Shown: piece after piece, positions 27,683 to 36,809 of the stretch | Position numbering within the stretch: position 1 is the stretch's first letter | How the letters are laid out: each line of letters starts with the position of its first letter | From: Paraburkholderia sp. CNPSo 3272 | GTDB taxonomy: Bacteria > Pseudomonadota > Gammaproteobacteria > Burkholderiales > Burkholderiaceae | Direction: 5' to 3' | Assembly: GCF_024206495.1 (NCBI RefSeq) | Contig: NZ_JAMBPQ010000040.1 | Coordinates: 1-64,000 of the forward strand | Length of the DNA stretch: 64,000 bases | Made by a program: the position numbers and the translations under genes | The notes under the pieces: model-generated | What the model was told of the DNA's origin: nothing | The model's database searches: none | Seen by the model: only the letters and a program-made list of their open reading frames with translations

Positions 27683-27901
27683 ATGAAAATGTCTCACAGA
27701 TTGCAGTCCGATTCGGCCGGGCCGGTTTGGGGGTTGATTTTGGGGATGTTCCTGATGGTGGCCGGAATCGGCATCTGGATCTATGCGGAGTCATCAGAAC
27801 CCGGCGATTCCCTTGACGAATCGCTCGCGATGGCTGCAATGCTTGTCGGCACCTTTCTGGCCGTCTACGCCGGCCGGGAAATCAGGCACGGACATTCATA
27901 G
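27683..27901 (+). CDS. Small two-helix membrane protein
   Basis: A 72-residue protein with two predicted membrane segments (VWGLILGMFLMVAGIGIWIY and SLAMAAMLVGTFLAVYA) joined by an acidic loop, and a short basic tail. It follows phoU in the same direction after ~110 bases. The ATG at 27683 is chosen; the ribosome site is weak. Function is unknown. Confidence 0.6.
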   Translation: MKMSHRLQSDSAGPVWGLILGMFLMVAGIGIWIYAESSEPGDSLDESLAMAAMLVGTFLAVYAGREIRHGHS

Positions 27902-28170
27902 TCCCACGGTCGGCAGCCGAGGCAGCACACGCCGGGGCTCATCGAGGTAAGCGCGTTAGCTGACCGAGCAATCAAATATTGCGGAGCCGCCGGTTGTTGC
28001 CCCCGGAAAAGTGGCCATGCTCATGACCAGCATGCCGGCACGCGAAATCATCACTCTTCTGCTCGGCCGCGAAGCAACCATCGCACTGCGCGATTCTGCG
28101 TCGGTGCGGGAAAGGTGCCGCCCGGCACGTTCGCTGCGCGGTTGACCCCCGGGAAAAAGCCACTGCCGGG

Positions 28171-28557
28171 TCAATGCCGACGCGCACGCGGATCGTGGTG
28201 TCCGGCAAAGAGGGCGTCGGCAGCGCGGACCGGCCCGCGATCGACCGCCTGAAGACGCCAGTAACCCGACACAGGTGTGGGTGACCGGCTCGACGACCAC
28301 GTTGCCTGTCCCTGTGCGGCACCGATTTGTTGCCGGGGTGTCAGGCAAAGTCCCTGGATCGTACAAAGCGGCGTGTCGCCGCCGGGAGCGCAAAGGGCGG
28401 TCTGGCCGCCCGATTCACGGATCTCGCCCCAGGACGGCAGTTCTACGCCCTCGTGCGACTCGCGTGACCAGCGGTGTTCCTCTGTATCGAGCCATACGAG
28501 CGCGAAGTCATGATTGATGCTTGGGTCCGGGCCATTGATCAGGATGGTCAATCGCAT
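28171..28557 (-). CDS. Hypothetical protein
   Basis: A 128-codon frame with a strong ribosome site (GGAG, 6 bases before ATG). The first ~60 residues (MRLTILINGPDPSINHDFAL, WLDTEEHRWSRESHEGVELP) look like real protein. After GGDTPLCTIQG the sequence becomes low in conserved character and may be frameshifted. No family recognised. The 113 bases before it toward phoU and the ~270 after 27901 hold nothing else I can support. Confidence 0.4.
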   Translation of the reverse strand: MRLTILINGPDPSINHDFALVWLDTEEHRWSRESHEGVELPSWGEIRESGGQTALCAPGGDTPLCTIQGLCLTPRQQIGAAQGQATWSSSRSPTPVSGYWRLQAVDRGPVRAADALFAGHHDPRARRH

Positions 28558-28688
28558 GTCTCACTCCGTCAGGTGCAGTGGCAGGCAAAACACAATGCGA
28601 ACGCCGCACAGGGCAGTGTAGGCGTCTGCCGGCTGATTGCAACCAGGTTTTTTCAGATAGTGGGACCCGGCGCTTTCTGTCTTCCGAG

Positions 28689-29081
28689 TCACCCGCGACC
28701 TCGACCGCGGGCGAACGCCTCAACCAGCTGGCAGATCAGGCGGAAATCAGCTCCCTTGCGACAGTAGCCGTCGAACTCCCCCCGACGGGAGTTCGCGGCC
28801 ACCCGCTCCAGTGGCAGCGCGGTGCACGCGATGATGACCGTTTCGCGGGTTGCCTCCCGCGACCGCAGTGCCCGGGCCGTCTCAAAGCCGTCGATCTCCG
28901 GCATCTCGATATCGAGCAGGACAAGATGAGCGGCAAACCGTTCACACCAGGCGAGCGCGTCCTCGCCGCTGTAAGCTGCCTGCGGACGGTAGCCGGCATC
29001 GGCAAGAGCGGCGCATACGGCGTCGGCGCCGGGAGCGGTGTCGTCGACGACGACAATGCGTGGGGCGCCATGGGTCGCCAC
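28689..29081 (-). CDS. Single-domain response regulator receiver protein
   Basis: A receiver-only protein of ~130 residues. It has IVVVDD at the start, the phosphoacceptor in LVLLDIEMPEIDGFE, a Thr in IIACTAL and the Lys in YCRKGAD. I chose the GTG at 29081 because a GGAAAGGA sequence precedes it and the receiver fold starts directly after. An ATG at 29156 would add 25 unconserved residues. It is divergent from a hybrid histidine kinase (29272), the natural partner. The two probably form one signalling unit. Confidence 0.82.
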   Translation of the reverse strand: MATHGAPRIVVVDDTAPGADAVCAALADAGYRPQAAYSGEDALAWCERFAAHLVLLDIEMPEIDGFETARALRSREATRETVIIACTALPLERVAANSRRGEFDGYCRKGADFRLICQLVEAFARGRGRG

Positions 29082-29271
29082 GGTCCTTTCCGTCAAGCGG
29101 CAAACCCGGCTGTCGCCAGAGATTGGGTTTATATTGTCCCGATTTGAGTTTTCCATTTTGCTGGGGAGGTCGGAAAAACCTGTCTATCATTTCCCTATGC
29201 AGCGCGCATGCCACGTGACGACGCGCGTCCTGTCACGTGACTTTTCCCAAAGTTCCACGGAGGATCCAGGA

Positions 29272-31215
29272 ATGTTTTCCCGACCTTCCGCTGATGGTCT
29301 CAGTCCCGAACGCCGGTTCGAGCTCATGATCAGTGGGGTACGCGACTACGCCATCTACTTTCTTGACCGGCAGGGCTTCGTTAGCAGCTGGAATGCCGGT
29401 GCCGAACGTTTCAAGGGCTACCGGGCGGACGAGATCATCGGCCGTCACTTTTCAGTTTTCTATACTCCCGAAGATCAGGCATCGGGGCTGCCCGCACGCG
29501 CGCTGCGCACGGCACTTGCCGACGGCAAGTTCGAGACGGAAGCCTGGCGCGTGCGCAAGGACGGTTCATGCTTCTGGGCAAGTGTCGTGCTCGACCCGAT
29601 CTTCGATGAGGCTGGCGAGCACGTGGGATTCGTCAAGATCACCCGCGACATCTCGGAGCGCAAGGCGGCGCAGGAAGCCCTGCTCGAAAGCGAACGCTCT
29701 TTCCGCCTGCTGGTACAGGGCGTCACCGACTACGCGATTTTCATGCTCTCGCCCGAGGGCATCGTGACGAACTGGAACCCGGGCGCGCAGCGCATCAAGG
29801 GTTACACCGAGCAGGAGATCGTCGGCAGGCATTTCGGCTGCTTTTACACCGAAGAGGACCGGGAAAAAGGGATGCCGGCGGCCACGCTCATCCGCGCCTC
29901 GACCGAAGGCCGGTCCGAACACGAGGGGTGGCGTGTGCGCCGGGACGGCACGCGGTTCTGGGCGCATGTGGTTGTGGATGCAATCCGGGATTCCGACGGT
30001 CACCTTCTGGGCTTCGCCAAGGTTACGCGTGACGTAACCGAACGGCGCGAAGCAGCAGCGGCTCTTGAGCGCGCAAATGCGCAGCTTTTCCAGGCGCAGA
30101 AAATGGAGGCGATCGGGCAACTGACGGGTGGCATTGCGCACGACTTCAACAACCTGCTCGCGGTCATTTCGAGCAGCCTGGACGTCCTGGGCACGCAACC
30201 GCCGCCGCATGTCGCCGCCCGGATGCAGGATGCCATGCGTCGGGCGGTAACCCGTGGTTCAACGCTCACGCAGCAGCTGCTGTCGTTCGCGCGCCAGCAG
30301 CCCCTGAAACCGGAGACCTGCCAGCTCGATGAAGTCATCGAAGGCTTCGAATCGATGCTCCGGCGGGCCGTGCCGTCGTCAATGAGCCTGGAGATACGGG
30401 CGTCCAGCGGCGACAGCCTCGTGAACGTCGATGTCGTGCGCTTTGAGGCCGCCCTGCTGAACCTCGTGGTCAACGCACGCGACGCCATCGCTGGAAGTGG
30501 CCAGATCGACATCCGTACCGGCAGCGCCGAACTTCGCGATGGCGACGTGCCATCGCTTCGGGCTGGTCGCTACCTGCGCGTTCAGGTGACCGATACGGGC
30601 TGCGGCATGTCCCCGGAGATCATTGCCCGTGCAACGGAGCCTTTTTTCACGACCAAGGAGCCGGGCAAGGGAACCGGACTGGGGCTAAGCCAGGTATACG
30701 GCTTCATTTCCCAGTCGGGCGGCGCGGTGGACATCGCGAGCGAGCCAGGCAGAGGAACGACGGTCAGTCTTTACCTGCCAGCGGTCGAGCATCCAGCAGC
30801 AACGGCCGCCCGGCTTCCGGCCACGGACGTGGCCGAAACGGTCCTTGTCGTCGACGATGAAAGCGAGGTCCTCGAGGCGACCGCCGAGCTGTTTCGCAGC
30901 ATCGGATATGCAGTCGTGACGGCCAGCACAGCAGCCGAGGCGATTTCCCGCCTGGAGCGGGACAGCGAGATCGACTTCCTCTTCACCGACGTAGTGATGT
31001 CCGGAGCAATGGACGGGCTCGAGCTGGCCCGGCGCGCACGACACATGCGAAGCGGGCTTCGGGTGGTCGTGGCATCCGGGCATATCAGCCCCTCGCGCCA
31101 TGGCGACGGCGAACTTGACGACTTTGTCTTCATTGCCAAGCCCTACCGGCTGGCTGAACTTGCACGGGCGATGCGGCGCGCTGCGGAGGCGTCACGCCGC
31201 GCGCAGGACGCTTGA
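29272..31215 (+). CDS. Hybrid histidine kinase with two PAS domains and a receiver
   Basis: A 647-residue soluble sensor kinase without membrane segments. PAS 1 is at about residues 15-130 (DYAIYFLDRQGFVSSWNAGAERFKGY) and PAS 2 at about 140-260 (DYAIFMLSPEGIVTNWNPGAQRIKGY). The HisKA block IGQLTGGIAHDFNNLLAVISS carries the phosphoacceptor His at ~289. The HATPase domain has NLVVNARDAI, DTGCGM and GKGTGLGLSQVYG. A C-terminal receiver has LFTDVVMSG with its Asp near 574 and the Lys in FIAKPY. The ATG follows CGGAGGATCCAGGA. The paired PAS units resemble those of FixL- or light/redox-type kinases, but the signal is not readable from sequence. Confidence 0.93.
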   Translation: MFSRPSADGLSPERRFELMISGVRDYAIYFLDRQGFVSSWNAGAERFKGYRADEIIGRHFSVFYTPEDQASGLPARALRTALADGKFETEAWRVRKDGSCFWASVVLDPIFDEAGEHVGFVKITRDISERKAAQEALLESERSFRLLVQGVTDYAIFMLSPEGIVTNWNPGAQRIKGYTEQEIVGRHFGCFYTEEDREKGMPAATLIRASTEGRSEHEGWRVRRDGTRFWAHVVVDAIRDSDGHLLGFAKVTRDVTERREAAAALERANAQLFQAQKMEAIGQLTGGIAHDFNNLLAVISSSLDVLGTQPPPHVAARMQDAMRRAVTRGSTLTQQLLSFARQQPLKPETCQLDEVIEGFESMLRRAVPSSMSLEIRASSGDSLVNVDVVRFEAALLNLVVNARDAIAGSGQIDIRTGSAELRDGDVPSLRAGRYLRVQVTDTGCGMSPEIIARATEPFFTTKEPGKGTGLGLSQVYGFISQSGGAVDIASEPGRGTTVSLYLPAVEHPAATAARLPATDVAETVLVVDDESEVLEATAELFRSIGYAVVTASTAAEAISRLERDSEIDFLFTDVVMSGAMDGLELARRARHMRSGLRVVVASGHISPSRHGDGELDDFVFIAKPYRLAELARAMRRAAEASRRAQDA

Positions 31216-32769
31216 GCGTCATGCCGTGACCGTGTAGGTGTTCGGCCCGCGGGGAGGGCCTGGTACGATGGACGACGCTGTGCTGCGGGGGGGCGCGCGG
31301 CACTTGAAAATTTCGGCGGAGGAAACTAAGTTACAGGCAGTTCCGGCAGTATGCGCCAGACGGATGGCCGCATACCGTATTCCGGTTTGCCCGCAGCGCG
31401 GCAGTCGAAACGGAGCGCGCAGCCCGTTCTCTGCCTGCTGTGGTCGAAGGAGAAGACGATGAGCCATCTTCCTTCGCGCCCCTATGGACGTCGTTCGTCC
31501 ACCCGCATGTGTCGCAAGCGCGGCGTGCCTGCCCGCAATCTGCTGCAAACAGCAGATAAATGCGGGGCGGCCCGCTATGGTTTCGCGTGCGTTCCTGCGG
31601 CATCGGAATATCCGTGAGGGCGCTGCCATCGCGGCTCGTTCCCAGCCGCCCGGGGTACGCAATCGGTGCCCACCGCATCGCAGCCAGCTAGCCTGTCGTA
31701 ACGCGACCGAGGCCCTGTCGCGCGGTCGGGTCGGGCGATGCCACGGGCAGAAATTTCGCAATGCTTCCCGGACAGAACTGGGCGGTGTTCAACCGACGCA
31801 CGCGTCCAGTCCGGACCGGAACTCGTGAGCTGAATCATGAAACCCATGGAGGTCCTGCGCTGCGCGCGTCGCGACAGAAAGACTCGCGCGGGTGTCGCCA
31901 GAAGAAAATCGTTGCCGGCACGCGTCGCGGTTCTCGTCGGCGTGTGGTCGGCTGTGCCCGCAGTGGCGAGTCCACCGGGCGCGCCGTTACCTGTAAGACA
32001 CTTGCTCCGCGTGAGCGGCGAAACGTTCCAGGACAATGGAAGTCGCACGGAGGACGACGCAGGGGGAAGCAGGCACATCCGGCAATCCAGATCGCTGTGT
32101 GAAGACACCGTGGCAAGCGACCTCTATGCCCGCGGAGGGCGATCGGCGGCGCCGCTGCTACCCGTCCATGTGGAACAACGCCTGGGGGTTAGCGAACGCG
32201 AGGTCTGCCCGAAGATGAACATCCGCCACGAACCGCAGCCTGATGTGATTTTTCCGGTCTCCTGAGATCTGCGCCCGCGCGCTCAGGCGCTCCCGGCTTT
32301 ACGCCGCAGCATACTCCGCTGCGGCATCGTCCAGCAAGCGGCGCGGATTAAGGTCAAAGCGGCATCGCTGTCTAGCGGACAATATCGGAGAAACATCCGA
32401 AGAAACGGGCGCGCTCAGCAAATGCAAAAAGTGGCCGCTGGCGTGGCCTTGGATTTGCGCACCCGTTTGACACTAGACCGGTAATTGGAGCGTCTGGAGA
32501 ACGAATAGCGTGGCTCTGCGGGATTGCAGACGAATGTGCGCAACTTCCGGAGCACCGCGATCGGCACCGCCGCCGCGCCGTTTGCCTATGTGCGGATGGG
32601 AAGGTCGAACCGCAGACGACGTTCGAAGAGGTCAGTGCCCAATCCGCGTTCAGCTTTCCGAATCAATCCCCGCCCCGGGATTCCCTCAGTTTGCTGATAA
32701 CGGTCACCTACCGGTACGTGGCCTCATTGAGTGCTCTCGCCTGCATGCGGATAGAGGTGGCGCCGCTTG
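31216..32769. other. Long gene-poor stretch with weak open frames only
   Basis: About 1.5 kb. A short frame at 31459-31617 (52 codons, plus) has a good ribosome site (AAGGAGAAG) but no recognisable product. A 142-codon frame at 31837-32265 (plus) has a possible signal-peptide-like segment (ARVAVLVGVWSAVPAVAS) and no family. Neither is called as a gene. No RNA or terminator was recognised. Confidence 0.4.
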
Positions 32770-32813
32770 TTCGGACAGGGTCCCGAGATTTTTAAGTGGA
32801 GCGTCCGAGGCGA

Positions 32814-32908
32814 TCATGCTGCCGATTTGATCGCTGGCAGCGTCGCGAAGTATGCCTCATCGGGCGTCTGATCCGCCAGGCTCGAATGAGGACGTTTGCG
32901 GTTGTACA
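32814..32908 (-). pseudogene. 3' end of the interrupted IS3 transposase gene
   Basis: Minus-strand frame LYNRKRPHSSLADQTPDEAY and FATLPAIKSAA, then a stop. It continues the OrfB that stops abruptly at 35528. Removing the insert and one TTGTACA gives ...YIEL-YNRKRPHSSL... in one frame, which is the normal IS3 OrfB ending. Confidence 0.88.
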
Positions 32909-33436
32909 AGCCGTCAACACAACACCCATATTACCGAGTCGCAGGAAGTTCTCTATCGCTGGCATCCATGGTACGGACGTACGGTGTGGGTTTTCAACAC
33001 GATAGAGAAGTACGGAGAGACTGTTCTGCGCTGCGCGCTGGATTCGCTCGAGACGTCGCGTGTATCGGAGGTGCCGCAGTGGATGTTCGATCCGCTTGCG
33101 TGTTGTCGTATTACTTTTGCCATCCATCCAGTCGTCAGCTGCGAGGCGCTGCATGAACTGAAGTGCTTACTGGCTGATAGGTCGCTTGCCCGCCAGGCGG
33201 ATATGGTACAAGCCGAGCACCATCCTTTTCTCCGTACAGGAGGTGCTGATGCGACGCGCGACGAGCCCGCAACCGGGCGATCAACTCGACCTGTTTCGTC
33301 CATGCCCGAAGACACCACAGTGGGCGCACCTGCCGCCGGAGGTACGGCAGCAGACGGTGCGCTTGCTGGCACAATTGCTGCGGCAACATCGACGCGGGCT
33401 GTTCACCGTCGCACACGAACAGGAGGTGTGCGATGA
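32852..33436 (+). CDS. Accessory protein of the recombinase element, first gene
   Basis: The plausible protein runs from about 32912 (HITESQEVLYRWHPWYGRTVWVFNTIEK, then LRCALDSLETSRVSEVPQWMF and VSCEALHELKCLLAD). Proteins of this pattern commonly stand before such recombinase genes in proteobacteria; their role is unknown. No ATG, GTG or TTG in this frame lies inside the element before the conserved part. The only in-frame ATG (32852) is in the flanking IS, so either the target supplied the start or the gene is 5'-truncated. The last ~60 codons overlap the next gene in another frame and are Ala/Thr-rich. Confidence 0.55.
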   Translation: MPHRASDPPGSNEDVCGCTSRQHNTHITESQEVLYRWHPWYGRTVWVFNTIEKYGETVLRCALDSLETSRVSEVPQWMFDPLACCRITFAIHPVVSCEALHELKCLLADRSLARQADMVQAEHHPFLRTGGADATRDEPATGRSTRPVSSMPEDTTVGAPAAGGTAADGALAGTIAAATSTRAVHRRTRTGGVR

Positions 33437-33440
33437 GTGA
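33249..33440 (+). CDS. Small accessory protein of the recombinase element, second gene
   Basis: A 63-residue protein, MRRATSPQPGDQLDLFRPCP to a short helical tail (WAHLPPEVRQQTVRLLAQLL). CAGGAGG precedes the ATG. Its stop overlaps the recombinase start (GATGAGTGA), so the two are translationally coupled. Similar short proteins sit in front of this recombinase type in other genomes; a role as recombination directionality factor or DNA-binding helper is possible but not shown. Confidence 0.72.
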   Translation: MRRATSPQPGDQLDLFRPCPKTPQWAHLPPEVRQQTVRLLAQLLRQHRRGLFTVAHEQEVCDE

Positions 33441-35502
33441 CAAGATCCGGGCACAGCATCTGGCTCGCAAGGCCATGCTGTACGTGCGGCAATCGTCGGC
33501 CTACCAGGTTAGCCACAATCTCGAGAGCCAGAAGCTGCAGTACGCGATGGAGGACCGTCTGCATCAGTTGGGCTGGCATGAAGTCGAAGTAATCGACGAG
33601 GATCTGGGCCGCTCTGCGGCCGGTACGCAGGCGCGCACGGGCTTCGAACGCATGGTGGCGGAGGTCTGTCTTGGGCGGGTCGGTGCGGTTGCCGCTCGCG
33701 AGGTTTCGCGATTCGCACGCAACAGCCGCGAGTGGCAGCAACTGGTTGAAGTGTGCCGCGTCGTCGACACTGTTCTGATCGATCAGGAAACCGTGTACGC
33801 ACCGAGGCAGAGTAACGATCGGTTGCTGCTCGGGCTCAAGGGCAGCCTGAACGAATACGAGCTGGATCTGTTGCGTCAGCGCTCGCTGGAAGCACGACGG
33901 GAGAAAGCCAAGCGAGGCGAACTCGTCATCTCGGCACCGGTCGGGTACCGCAAGACCGAAGACCAGCGCCTGGAGAAGGATCCGGATTTGCGTGTGCAAG
34001 AAGCCATCCGTTCGGTGTTCCGTCAGTTCGCCGCGATTGGTTCGGTCCGCCAGACGTTACTGTGGTTCCTGGAACAAGGCCTGCAGTTGCCAGCATGCAC
34101 ACCGCGCGGCGAGGTCCACTGGAAGCGGCCCAGCTACGCCACGGTGTACCAGATCCTGACCAGCCCGATCTACGGCGGCGCGTATGCTTATGGCAAGACG
34201 GAATGCACGATCTTCTACGAGGACGGGGAACCGCGCAAACGTAACCGCCGCAAACCGCGAGATCAATGGTTGGCGCTGATCCCCAATGCACACGACGGAT
34301 ACGTTGGCTGGGACGAGTTTGAACGAATCCAGCACCTGATTCACGCTAACGTGCGTCTTGGCGGACAGGCAGGCGCCCCAAAGAACGGCGAGGCGTTGTT
34401 ATCGGGGCTATTGCGTTGCCGGCGCTGCGCGGGCAAGCTGACGCTACACTACACCGGTAACCAGCATGACGCCTTGCGCTATACCTGTCATCGGGCGTGG
34501 CTCGACAAAGGGCAGCCTCGCTGCATCGCCTTCGGCGGTACACGCGTGGATGCGGCCGTTGCCCAGGCGGTCTTGCGGGTAGTTCAACCTGCAGCAATCG
34601 AGGCGGCGATCGTGACGCGCGAAGAAGATGCTCATAAGCATGACGAAGTACTGGCTGCATTGCAACGTGATCTGCAGGCGGCACGCTATGCAGCAAATCG
34701 TGCGCAGAAGCAGTACGACTCTGCTGATCCGGAGAACCGGCTCGTCGCTGACGAGCTGGAGCGGCGCTGGAATGATGCACTGATGCGCGTGGCGGAGTTG
34801 GAATCGCGTATCGAGCAACAGTCGTGCGCATCCGACCAAGTCCCTCCTGCGCAGCCCGAGGACTTTACCGACCTTGCCGTAGCGTTGGAAGCGATCTGGC
34901 CGCAAGCCGATGCCCGTCTGAAGAAGCGCATTGTTCGCACATTGATTCACGAAGTCGTCGTCGACATCGACGACACAACAAGCGAAATCGTGCTGGTCAT
35001 TCACTGGAAGGGCGGTGTTCATACCGAAGTTCGTGTACCGCGCCGGCGACGCGGCCAGAACACTACTCACACGTCACGCGAAGCGATTGATGCCGTGCGT
35101 CAACTCGCTCGCATCTGTCCGGATGTGTTGATCGGCGGCGTACTCAATCGCAATGACCTGCGCACCGGTCGGGGCAACTTCTGGACCCAGGAGCGGGTTA
35201 CCGCGTTGCGCAGTTACCACCAGATCCCCGTATATTCGAGTGAGCGGCGCACAGCCGAAGGATGGATGAATCTGACCGAGGCAGCAGCGTTCATCGGCGT
35301 GAGTTCCAGGACCCTCAGGCTCGCAGTCGAGCGCGGCGACATCGCGGCGGAGCACCCGTTGCCCAATGGACCATGGATCTTCAATCGAAATTCGCTGAAC
35401 ACCGACGTTGTCGCTGAGCTCGCTGCGCGCGCTAAAACACGGCGTGGACACCCCACAATACCAACAACACAGCAGGGCTCTCTTGATTTATCAACGACAT
35501 AG
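33433..35502 (+). CDS. Large serine recombinase with C-terminal helix-turn-helix
   Basis: A 689-residue recombinase. The N-terminal catalytic domain has YVRQSSAYQV with the nucleophile Ser at 21 or 22, DEDLGRSAAG, and REVSRFARNSREW with the active-site Arg residues. Next come the recombinase domain (GYRKTEDQRLEKDP..; SPIYGGAYAYGKTE), a zinc-ribbon (CRRCAGK...YTCHRA) and a long coiled coil (DEVLAALQRDLQAARY...ELESRIEQQ). The last ~110 residues add an excisionase/MerR-like helix-turn-helix (MNLTEAAAFIGVSSRTLRLA), which is unusual. It cuts and rejoins DNA to move its own element. Confidence 0.92.
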   Translation: MSDKIRAQHLARKAMLYVRQSSAYQVSHNLESQKLQYAMEDRLHQLGWHEVEVIDEDLGRSAAGTQARTGFERMVAEVCLGRVGAVAAREVSRFARNSREWQQLVEVCRVVDTVLIDQETVYAPRQSNDRLLLGLKGSLNEYELDLLRQRSLEARREKAKRGELVISAPVGYRKTEDQRLEKDPDLRVQEAIRSVFRQFAAIGSVRQTLLWFLEQGLQLPACTPRGEVHWKRPSYATVYQILTSPIYGGAYAYGKTECTIFYEDGEPRKRNRRKPRDQWLALIPNAHDGYVGWDEFERIQHLIHANVRLGGQAGAPKNGEALLSGLLRCRRCAGKLTLHYTGNQHDALRYTCHRAWLDKGQPRCIAFGGTRVDAAVAQAVLRVVQPAAIEAAIVTREEDAHKHDEVLAALQRDLQAARYAANRAQKQYDSADPENRLVADELERRWNDALMRVAELESRIEQQSCASDQVPPAQPEDFTDLAVALEAIWPQADARLKKRIVRTLIHEVVVDIDDTTSEIVLVIHWKGGVHTEVRVPRRRRGQNTTHTSREAIDAVRQLARICPDVLIGGVLNRNDLRTGRGNFWTQERVTALRSYHQIPVYSSERRTAEGWMNLTEAAAFIGVSSRTLRLAVERGDIAAEHPLPNGPWIFNRNSLNTDVVAELAARAKTRRGHPTIPTTQQGSLDLSTT

Positions 35503-35514
35503 CGAGGTTGGGCA

Positions 35515-36288
35515 CTATGAAACGTACTTGTACAGCTCAATATATTGGCCAATGGAGCGCCGGGCGTGGCTGACCGACTCGTAGGCTCTCAAATAAATCT
35601 CTTCGTATTTGATGCTGCGCCACACGCGCTCGACGAACACGTTGTCGCGCCAGGCGCCTTTGCCGTCCATCGACAGCCGGATGCCTCGGCCCAGCACCGC
35701 CTCGGTGAAGGCTCCCGCTGTGAACTGGCTGCCCTGATCGGTATTCACGATGTCGGGGTGCCCATAGCGGGCAAACGCTTCTTCCAGCGCTTCGACGGCA
35801 TGCGCGGCTTCCAGCGTGATCGCTACGCGGTGCGTGAGGATCTTGCGGCTGGCCCAGTCCACCACCGCCGTCAGATACACGAAGCCGCGCGCCATGGGAA
35901 CGTAGGTCGTGTCGAGTGCCCAGGCCTGGTTGGCCCGCTCGATCTTCATGCCGCGCAGCAGATACGGCCAGACCTTGTGCTGCGCGTTGCGTCGACTCGT
36001 GTTCGGCTTGCAGTACAGCGCCTCCACGCCCATGCGCTTCATGAGCGTGCGCACGTGGCGGCGCCCGACCTCGTGGCCTTCCCGGCGCAGCAGGCGCGCC
36101 AGCATCCGTGCACCGGCAAATGGGATCTCCAGATGCAGTTCGTCGATCCGTCGCATCAGACGTTGATCGACTTCGCTGACAGGCCGCGCCCGGTAATACG
36201 CGCTCGATCTCGCGATACCAACAAGCCGGACTTGCTGCGAAACCGGCAACGCATGGCCACGGTCAATCATCGCTTTGCGCTCAGCCAT
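35515..36288 (-). pseudogene. IS3-family transposase OrfB, 5' part, interrupted
   Basis: About 254 codons of an IS3-group OrfB: the HTH_21-like start (VRLVGIARSSAYYRARP), then the DDE integrase core with WALDTTYVPMARG, HPDIVNTDQGSQFT and KGAWRDNVFVERVWRSIKYEE. All three catalytic acids are present. Translation now ends YIELYKYVS because the recombinase element begins at 35528; the lost C-terminal segment lies at 32814. OrfB is normally made by a -1 frameshift from OrfA. Confidence 0.9.
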
Positions 36289-36575
36289 CCCGCCTTGGTG
36301 AGCGCACCGCTTAAAAAATCATTTTCCAGGCTGAGTTGGCCGATCTTGGCGTGCAGGGTCTTCACGTCCACCGGTGGCTCGCTCGACACCGGGCCGGCCG
36401 CACCGAACACGTCAGCCGCACGCTCCTGCAACTGCCGTTTCCATTCCGTGATCTGGTTCGGATGCACATCGAACTGCTGCGCCAGTTCGGCGAGCGTGCG
36501 CTCGCCCTTGACTGCCGCCAGGGCCACTTTCGCTTTGAACGCCGCTGAGTGCGTGCGTCGGGTTCGTTTCGTCAT
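36267..36575 (-). CDS. IS3-family transposase OrfA
   Basis: A 102-residue OrfA with helix-turn-helix (SAAFKAKVALAAVKGERTLAELAQQFDVHPNQITEWKRQL) and a leucine-zipper-like tail (LHAKIGQLSLENDFL). It overlaps OrfB by 22 bases. A T TTT TTA heptamer in the OrfA frame (plus-strand 36312-36318) is a good slippery site for the -1 shift that would fuse OrfA to OrfB. OrfA itself looks intact. Confidence 0.92.
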   Translation of the reverse strand: MTKRTRRTHSAAFKAKVALAAVKGERTLAELAQQFDVHPNQITEWKRQLQERAADVFGAAGPVSSEPPVDVKTLHAKIGQLSLENDFLSGALTKAGWLSAKR

Positions 36576-36809
36576 TTCCTCGGTTCCTTTGCCTGCATTA
36601 TCGCTGGCTCAGGCCCCGGCCGTTCCACTTATCCCGCTGTCCGATTTTGCGCGACCACCTCTGATATCTGCGGAATTGTCCGGCTCATTGTTGTCCGGCT
36701 CATTGGCCGGCAGGCCCCTGGAGAAGCGGACCGGGGAGAGCGTCACTAACGCGTCATAGCGTTCGACAAGGTATCCTAAAAAAACAGGAAGGGCGGGTGA
36801 GAGACCTTC

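Larger units (their letters stand above)
32902..35534 (+). mobile_element. Serine-recombinase mobile element with three genes, flanked by TTGTACA
   Basis: The insert is bounded by TTGTACA at 32902-32908 and at 35528-35534. It holds three plus-strand genes: an accessory protein, a 63-residue protein and a large serine recombinase coupled to it. Joining the flanks rebuilds the host IS3 transposase exactly, so the borders are known to within the 7-base repeat. Large serine recombinases cross over at a short core, and the 7-base identity would be attL/attR-like homology. The unit is 2626 bases with one repeat. Confidence 0.8.
32793..36631 (-). mobile_element. IS3-family element interrupted by a serine-recombinase element
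   Basis: The ends carry matching terminal repeats: TAAGTGGAGCGTCCGAGGC at 32793-32811 on the plus strand and TAAGTGGAACGGCCGGGGC read inward on the minus strand from 36631, about 16 of 19 positions equal. A shared TCGGACAG lies just outside both, so the true tips may be up to ~20 bases further out. OrfA (36267-36575), most of OrfB (35528-36288) and the last ~30 codons of OrfB (32814-32908) are all present; the 2.6 kb between belongs to another element. Confidence 0.75.

Noticed and set aside
36676..36708. Tandem duplication TTGTCCGGCTCATTG x2
   Set aside because: Only two short units next to an IS end; no function can be supported.
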